Source: Neptuniibacter pectenicola (GTDB lineage Bacteria; Pseudomonadota; Gammaproteobacteria; Pseudomonadales; Balneatricaceae). Taken from it: a DNA stretch of 64,000 bases. The DNA lies in the NCBI RefSeq assembly GCF_001597735.1, contig NZ_LUTS01000009.1, forward strand, positions 102,470-166,469. Reading direction: 5' to 3'. Below, piece by piece: positions 59,619 to 64,000 of this stretch. The notes under the pieces were generated by a model, which saw nothing but the letters and a program-made list of their open reading frames with translations, made no database searches and was not told the DNA's origin. The translations under genes and the position numbers were made by a program. Each line of letters starts with the position of its first letter. Position 1 is the first letter of the stretch.

Positions 59619-60191
59619 ATGAAAGCACGTCTACTCGTCGTGATGATCGCTGCCAGCACTTCAGTACAGGCTGAAGAGTTCGCAGTGGATATTCCCACAC
59701 TTCAGGCCGAGGCTAAGCAAGTGATTACCCAGTTAGCTTCAACCTTAATGGGAGAGCTGAAAAAGGCCAAGCAAGAGGGCGGTGCACCAGCGGCCATTGC
59801 TGTTTGTCATACAAAAGCGATGCCCCTTACCCACGAAGTATCCGCATCCTCGGGTTGGGAGATTGGCCGTACCAGTTTAAAACTGCGTAACCCTGATAAC
59901 GCACCCGATGCGTGGGAAAAGCAGGTACTTGAACAGTTTGCTAAACAAACGCAACAAGGTGCTAACTTAAAAACCTTAGGCTTCTCACAAGTCATCGTCG
60001 ATGAAAGCGGACGTAAAGTCTTTCGCATGATGAAAGCGATCCCCGTGGGCGACCAATGTTTAGCCTGTCATGGCACAAACATCAAACCAGCCTTGCACGA
60101 TAGCTTGCAAGCCCTCTATCCAGAGGATAAGGCAACTGGTTATTCCGCGGGTGACCTGCGTGGTGCATTTACGCTGAAGAAATATCTATAA
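59619..60191 (+). CDS. DUF3365 periplasmic c-type haem protein
   Basis: A 190-residue exported protein: signal peptide KARLLVVMIAASTSVQAEE, then a DUF3365/Tll0287-like domain with AAIAVCHTKAMPLTHEVSASSGWEIGRTSLKLRNPDNAPDAWE and a single CxxCH haem site (QCLACHG) near residue 148. Such domains act as haem-based redox or gas sensors or electron carriers; the role here is unknown. It stands alone between an upstream spacer and a terminator. Confidence 0.88.
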   Translation: MKARLLVVMIAASTSVQAEEFAVDIPTLQAEAKQVITQLASTLMGELKKAKQEGGAPAAIAVCHTKAMPLTHEVSASSGWEIGRTSLKLRNPDNAPDAWEKQVLEQFAKQTQQGANLKTLGFSQVIVDESGRKVFRMMKAIPVGDQCLACHGTNIKPALHDSLQALYPEDKATGYSAGDLRGAFTLKKYL

Positions 60192-60255
60192 CGCCCTATT
60201 GGCACTAACGTACGTACTAGGCTGTTATCCACTGGTGTTATATCGGTACTTAAAT

Positions 60256-60292
60256 AAAAAAAGCCGTAGATTTTTAATCTATGGCTTTTTTT
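60256..60292 (+). terminator. intrinsic terminator after the DUF3365 gene
   Basis: Seven A, GCCGTAGATT, short loop, AATCTATGGC, seven T. One G:T pair in a long stem. It could also serve the convergent gene ending at 60371. Confidence 0.9.
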
Positions 60293-60370
60293 ATGCGCTG
60301 TGCTGGCGGCCAGAATCTAACCCGTTCGCTTAGGGCATAAAGGGTGGGGGACAGCACTCGTTGTATCAGC

Positions 60371-60757
60371 TCACAGATAGCCACGAAATAGCGTCCAAAG
60401 GGTAAACAATAGCGCTAATATAATGATGAACAAAGCAAAGAGACAAACACTAACGAGCCAGTAACGTAGACCGAACTTAAAGGCTATAAGGAAATTAATC
60501 CCGAACCCGAGAATAAGGCACGCCGCTTGGAGATAGCTACGGTACTCCGATCCTATTAACCCGTTTAACTCGCCAACCAATGCAAATGAAGGCGCTGACC
60601 ATGGAAAGGAAAGCACCAAAAATCCTATTACGATGGCGTCAAGGGAGGAAGCCCAAGCAAACCCGAGTGTTTTTACTGTATGGAATAAGGCAATAAACGC
60701 AGTGGGGATAGCGCAACCCAGTATGAACGTCTTCGTTTTAGAAAGGTTTTTAATCAC
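60371..60757 (-). CDS. small integral membrane protein of unknown function
   Basis: 128 residues, not assigned to a family. Four hydrophobic segments are visible: FILGCAIPTAFIALFHTV, LDAIVIGFLVLSFPW, LQAACLILGFGINFLIAFKFG and LVSVCLFALFIIILALLFTLW. It appears to start at GTG 60757 without a clear ribosome binding site. It is 102 bases downstream of the TauE/SafE gene on the same strand and may be cotranscribed. It could be a transport accessory protein, but nothing in the sequence proves this. Confidence 0.6.
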   Translation of the reverse strand: MIKNLSKTKTFILGCAIPTAFIALFHTVKTLGFAWASSLDAIVIGFLVLSFPWSAPSFALVGELNGLIGSEYRSYLQAACLILGFGINFLIAFKFGLRYWLVSVCLFALFIIILALLFTLWTLFRGYL

Positions 60758-60859
60758 AAGGTTACTCTATAACGCTCCATCAAGAGACAAACTATAGTGG
60801 GTTAACATAAGCGACAAAGGCGTAAGAGCCGCCCGTTATTTTTCCTGTTGAGTGGCTGA

Positions 60860-61639
60860 TTAGGTGAAGACAAACCATCCCATTGAATCAGCATACTTTA
60901 ATAGCATAGCACTACACATAAGAACGACAATGATTCTTAAATAGGCGGGCTTAATTTTGAACAAACAATGCGCGCCAAGCCATGCCCCTATGCATTGCCC
61001 CAACATCATCAATAGTCCAACACCCCAGATAATATGACCGGCTACTAAAAATATAATTAAAGACGCGATGTTGGTCGCAAAGTTCAAGGGTTTAGCGGTG
61101 GCTGTCGCTGTTATTAAGTCATGTCCTCGACATAGAATACCCGACAGGGCGAAAAAAGAGCCCGTACCCGGACCAAACATACCGTCATAAAAACCAATAA
61201 AAGGGACAACTATATTTTTATACTTTGTGTTGGTTAATTTAGCGACACCCTGAGTTTTAATTAGTTTTGGCGATATAAGAAAGTAGATAGCGATAAATAA
61301 AAGAACAATAGGAATAACAAAGGCTAATACATCTGTATTTATAAATTGCACAGCGATGGTGCCCAATGCTGCGCCTACAAACGCTGTCAACATTAGATAC
61401 TTCACGTTGTCCCAGCGTATTCTTTTATTTTTAAGCATCATATAAGACGCTGTAGCCGTCCCCATGCAACCTTGTAATTTGTTGGTCCCCAGTGCAGCCA
61501 AAGGGGGAACACCGCTCAAAATTAAGGCGGGTATTGATATTAACCCGCCACCACCTGCCAATGTATCAAGGAGTCCGGCGACAACCGACACTAAAAATAA
61601 AAGTGCCAGTAATTCGATAGAGTAGTTCGTAAATTCCAA
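60860..61639 (-). CDS. TauE/SafE family permease
   Basis: Inner-membrane transporter of 259 residues with about eight helices. It has the family repeats VVAGLLDTLAGGGGLISIPALILSGVPPLAALGTNKLQG and PFIGFYDGMFGPGTGSFFALSGILCRGHDLITATATAKPLNF. Family members export sulfite, sulfoacetate or other small organic anions; the substrate here is unknown. The likely start is TTG 61639 with AAGG about 9 bases upstream. A 7-bp-arm palindrome lies 19-35 bases before the start. Confidence 0.9.
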   Translation of the reverse strand: MEFTNYSIELLALLFLVSVVAGLLDTLAGGGGLISIPALILSGVPPLAALGTNKLQGCMGTATASYMMLKNKRIRWDNVKYLMLTAFVGAALGTIAVQFINTDVLAFVIPIVLLFIAIYFLISPKLIKTQGVAKLTNTKYKNIVVPFIGFYDGMFGPGTGSFFALSGILCRGHDLITATATAKPLNFATNIASLIIFLVAGHIIWGVGLLMMLGQCIGAWLGAHCLFKIKPAYLRIIVVLMCSAMLLKYADSMGWFVFT

Positions 61640-61657
61640 TGGGATACGCCTTTTTCC

Positions 61658-61674
61658 TTACACCGCTGGTGTAA
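61658..61674. promoter_or_regulatory. palindromic operator candidate before the TauE/SafE gene
   Basis: TTACACC-GCT-GGTGTAA, perfect 7-bp arms, 19 bases upstream of the permease start. Typical size for a dimeric repressor site; the regulator is unknown. Confidence 0.45.
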
Positions 61675-61984
61675 TATAAGTCACTATGTTATTCGCCTTA
61701 GGCTCATTTAAATATTTACGGTTAGTTTTCCAGTTGTCTGGAATGCCCCAATATCATGAATAGAATCAGCTTTCCCTTCATAACATTTATCCGAAAGACG
61801 TTGAGAAGGATGAGGGTGACTAATAGCCCTATGTAAGGAGTCAGCTCTTGCTTGTCGTTATGTATTGAACAATTAAGACCTGACCCTCAAGGTTTTCCAG
61901 CGAGTAATTTTTTCGACAGCAGTAGCTTGTTATGCAGGTATTTTGCCTTGGGAATACTCGGTTAGCCAGAAGAGCCCTCACGAA
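61675..61984. other. gene-free region containing a short dispersed repeat
   Basis: I see no gene here. Bases 61850-61887 closely match 63779-63817: GCTTGTCGTTATGTATTG, a divergent 8-9-base middle, then AAGACCTGACCCT. The rest shows no clear structure. Confidence 0.6.
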
Positions 61985-62851
61985 TTACTGGTTCAACATA
62001 TATTCGATCCAATTTAAAAATCTAATGGCACTTCTAGTTTCGAAGCTATGCTTATTTGGTACGTAATAGCAAAGGTCTGATTTGACCGATCGAGTTTCAA
62101 ATTGTTGTAGCAAGTTAGATTTTAACAGTCTTTTACTGAGTGTCGTAGAACAGAACACAAGTCCATTTTCTGCCATAGCCTGCTGGATCCCGAAAAGCTC
62201 TTGATCAAATTTTTTGAGTTTAATATTAGACCCATCGAGTCCATTTTTTTCCAGCCAAGCGGCTAATGGAGGGGCCGGTAACGATTGATTCTTCCACTCC
62301 GTTGTAAAAAGGGTAATGGGTTCATTCGACCAAGAAGGAGGCGCCATTCCATAAGTACCAAATACATTGAATGACTCAGATTTAATAACATCAGCATCCT
62401 CTGCGACTGAGACATCACCGAACCGAATTGGAATAATATATGATTGGCTGTCAACCGACTCGCCGGTCGATATTTCCATAGAAATATCGGGGTTGGCTTG
62501 TTCAAACTCATGCTGGGAAGGGATTAGCACCATCGCTGCAAATGATGATGTCGTCGTCACCCTGACGGAACTACCAGCCTTCATCACCTCTTCCAAAGCA
62601 CTGTCAATTTTCCGAAATCCGTCTGAGGTTGCTTTAGCTAACCTTATACCTGTTCCGGTTAGTGATATCCGTCTTCCTAGTCGATGAAACAAATTTACAT
62701 TTAACCGACTTTCCAGGTTGCTAATGTGGTGCGAAATGGCTGTTGGCGTCAGCGAAAGTTCTTCTGCGGCCAACTTAAAACTTCCCTGACGGGCAGCCGA
62801 CTCAAAGGCTTTCAGTGCCTGTAACGATACTTGCAAACTTAATCCCCACAT
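61985..62851 (-). CDS. LysR-type transcriptional regulator
   Basis: 288-residue LTTR. The N-terminal winged HTH reads LQALKAFESAARQGSFKLAAEELSLTPTAISHHISNLESRLNVNLFHRLGRRISLT. The C-terminal co-inducer domain is similar to GcvA-type regulators (VRVTTTSSFAAMVLIPSQHEFEQANPDISMEIST). ATG 62851 is the probable start; TTG 62857 is possible. It is divergent from the azoreductase, with overlapping palindromes between them, so that gene is its likely target. Confidence 0.93.
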   Translation of the reverse strand: MWGLSLQVSLQALKAFESAARQGSFKLAAEELSLTPTAISHHISNLESRLNVNLFHRLGRRISLTGTGIRLAKATSDGFRKIDSALEEVMKAGSSVRVTTTSSFAAMVLIPSQHEFEQANPDISMEISTGESVDSQSYIIPIRFGDVSVAEDADVIKSESFNVFGTYGMAPPSWSNEPITLFTTEWKNQSLPAPPLAAWLEKNGLDGSNIKLKKFDQELFGIQQAMAENGLVFCSTTLSKRLLKSNLLQQFETRSVKSDLCYYVPNKHSFETRSAIRFLNWIEYMLNQ

Positions 62852-62870
62852 TAGCAACTAGTTCATTGAT

Positions 62871-62895
62871 AGTTTAGATGATTTAAACTCATCTA
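62871..62895. promoter_or_regulatory. LysR-type operator candidate (two overlapping palindromes)
   Basis: TAGATGA-N7-TCATCTA (62875-62895) overlaps AGTTTA-N7-TAAACT (62871-62889). The second contains a T-N11-A element, the LysR recognition signature. It lies 20 bases from the regulator start and 81 bases before the azoreductase. Confidence 0.6.
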
Positions 62896-62975
62896 CAAGT
62901 GTAACTTTTGCGTTTGTACTATTTTATACAGGCTCACAAAATAGCTCCTGTTATTAATCAATTAAGGTAATGAAT

Positions 62976-63650
62976 ATGAGCACATTATTACACATAGACT
63001 CTAGCGTGAGAGCTGTGAATAACACGAATCCAGATCATGATTCCATATCTAAAAATATCGCTCTACGATTTATTGATACATGGAAACAGATTCGGTCTGA
63101 AGATGAGTATATCTATCGTGATGTTGGAGTGAATCCACCTGATTTCATCACACAGGATTGGATTAGTGCGGTGTTTACTCCTGAGGAAAAGAGGACCTCG
63201 GCACAGAAAGAGAGACTCGCACTGTCAGATCAACTGATCGCTGAAGTGGTGGCAGCTAATGTTATCTTGATTTCCTCACCCATGTATAACTACGGTATGC
63301 CGGCACAATTGAAAGCGTGGTTCGATCAAATTGTACGCATCAATAAAACGTTTGATTTCGATCTCGCACGAGGGGACTTCCCATTACAGCCTCTACTCTC
63401 AGGTAAGACCTTGATCATAGTAACTTCCAGCGGGGAGTTTGGTTTTGAAAAAGGTGGAGTTAGAGAAGATGCGGGTCACCTGACACCGCACCTGCGGACA
63501 CTGAGTAAATATCTAGGGGTGGATACAATCTATGAGATTGCCTCTGAATATCAGGAATTTGGTGATGATAGACACCGCATGTCATTAGCCAATGCAAAAC
63601 ATCGAGCCAAAATTATCGCATCAGAACTGAGTACTTTAACCCTAGCTTAA
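62976..63650 (+). CDS. FMN-dependent NADH-azoreductase family protein
   Basis: Flavodoxin-fold quinone/azo reductase of 224 residues. MSTLLHIDSSVR at the N terminus (FMN phosphate loop), ALSDQLIAEVVAANVILISSPMYNYGMPAQLKAWFDQIVRINKTF and a TSSGEFGF segment match AzoR. ATG 62976 has AAGG 8 bases upstream; an ATG at 62970 is too close to it. Probably a quinone or electrophile detoxification enzyme controlled by the divergent LysR protein. Confidence 0.92.
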   Translation: MSTLLHIDSSVRAVNNTNPDHDSISKNIALRFIDTWKQIRSEDEYIYRDVGVNPPDFITQDWISAVFTPEEKRTSAQKERLALSDQLIAEVVAANVILISSPMYNYGMPAQLKAWFDQIVRINKTFDFDLARGDFPLQPLLSGKTLIIVTSSGEFGFEKGGVREDAGHLTPHLRTLSKYLGVDTIYEIASEYQEFGDDRHRMSLANAKHRAKIIASELSTLTLA

Positions 63651-63844
63651 TTGTCAAAAAACGAGGCCAATAGTGTGTAACTATATGACTGAAGAACGCC
63701 TCATAAAGTGTGGAGGCGAGGTCATTGACTTGGCTATGAGCAATGCCAAGGCAGGCGGACCATATATGACCCCGTTGTGCTTGTTGTTATGTATTGCAAA
63801 AAGCAAGACCTGACCCTGTTGGTGTGGATGTGCACCGAGCTCTC
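63651..63844. other. non-coding region with dispersed repeat, second copy
   Basis: I see no gene supported by a ribosome binding site or family pattern. Bases 63779-63817 are the second copy of the short repeat at 61850-61887. A CGCCTC/GAGGCG hairpin (63697-63718) is present without a T-run. Confidence 0.5.
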
Positions 63845-64000
63845 TGAAACATAACGCTGTGCTAAGGGGCGCGAGCGAAGCGAGCGTCCCAGTGAGCGGC
63901 AGCGAACGAACTTGAGCACCTTGTGTACGCCCAGCATGGGCATGAACTAATGAGGTGAAAGTCCTCTGTAGGAAGGTCACCATCCATAGCGATTTATATC
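63845..64000 (+). mobile_element. possible 5' end of a group II intron, cut by the window
   Basis: A G/C-rich structured stretch contains GGGGCGC ... GCGTCCC. It is followed by GTGTACGCCCAGCATGGGC and GAGGTGAAAGTCCTC, which resemble the domain I start of bacterial group II introns (GUGYG-like 5' end, then GUGAAAGUCC-type helices). The intron-encoded reverse transcriptase, if present, would lie beyond the window. Recognition is from memory of such sequences only. Confidence 0.4.

Noticed and set aside
63681..63983. Hypothetical protein on the minus strand at the right edge
   Set aside because: It overlaps the structured, intron-like sequence and the dispersed repeat, lacks a ribosome binding site and shows no protein-like pattern.

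Overview
This window is a 64 kb piece of a gammaproteobacterial chromosome. Gene order and protein sequences look most like marine Oceanospirillaceae-type bacteria (Neptunomonas/Amphritea/Neptuniibacter-like). That placement is inference from recognisable families, not from a database search. Coding density is high, and almost every gene belongs to a known family.

Region 1 (1-23.8 kb) is a conserved housekeeping block: dnaE (cut by the window edge), accA, tilS, pyrG, eno, ftsB, truD, surE, pcm, a DUF368/PopT-type transporter, nlpD, rpoS, then mutS (convergent), pncC, recA (with a clear LexA box), recX, alaS, lysC and csrA. The order ftsB-truD-surE-pcm-nlpD-rpoS is the classical gammaproteobacterial one, except that ispD and ispF, usually between ftsB and truD, are absent.

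Region 2 (23.9-38.2 kb) starts with tRNA-Ser(GCU) and two identical tRNA-Arg(ACG) genes, then thiI. The oxaloacetate decarboxylase sodium pump oadGAB follows, behind a leader rich in overlapping inverted repeats. Next come a histone-deacetylase-family hydrolase, a TPR protein with a degenerate receiver domain, and a tripartite tricarboxylate transporter (tctCBA) divergent from a CitA/CitB-type two-component system. tRNA-Arg(CCU) closes the block. OadGAB plus a tricarboxylate transporter and its sensor suggests a C4/C6 carboxylate module, but no citrate lyase is present here.

Region 3 (38.2-53.8 kb) is a flagellar and chemotaxis cluster: flgN, flgM and flgA on the minus strand; cheV, cheR and flgBCDEFGHIJKL on the plus strand. 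Its regulatory sites can be read directly: sigma-54 (-24/-12) elements before flgB and flgF, and sigma-28 elements before flgM and flgK. A heptanucleotide tandem repeat lies between the cheR terminator and the flgB promoter.

Region 4 (54.1-60.3 kb) is a fatty-acid/acyl-CoA set: a long acyl-CoA dehydrogenase, an SCP2 protein, a FadD-type ligase, a DUF2889 protein and an enoyl-CoA hydratase, followed by a periplasmic haem protein (DUF3365).

Region 5 (60.3-64 kb) is more accessory: a small membrane protein, a TauE/SafE permease, a LysR regulator divergent from an azoreductase, two copies of a short dispersed repeat, and a right edge that resembles the 5' end of a group II intron.
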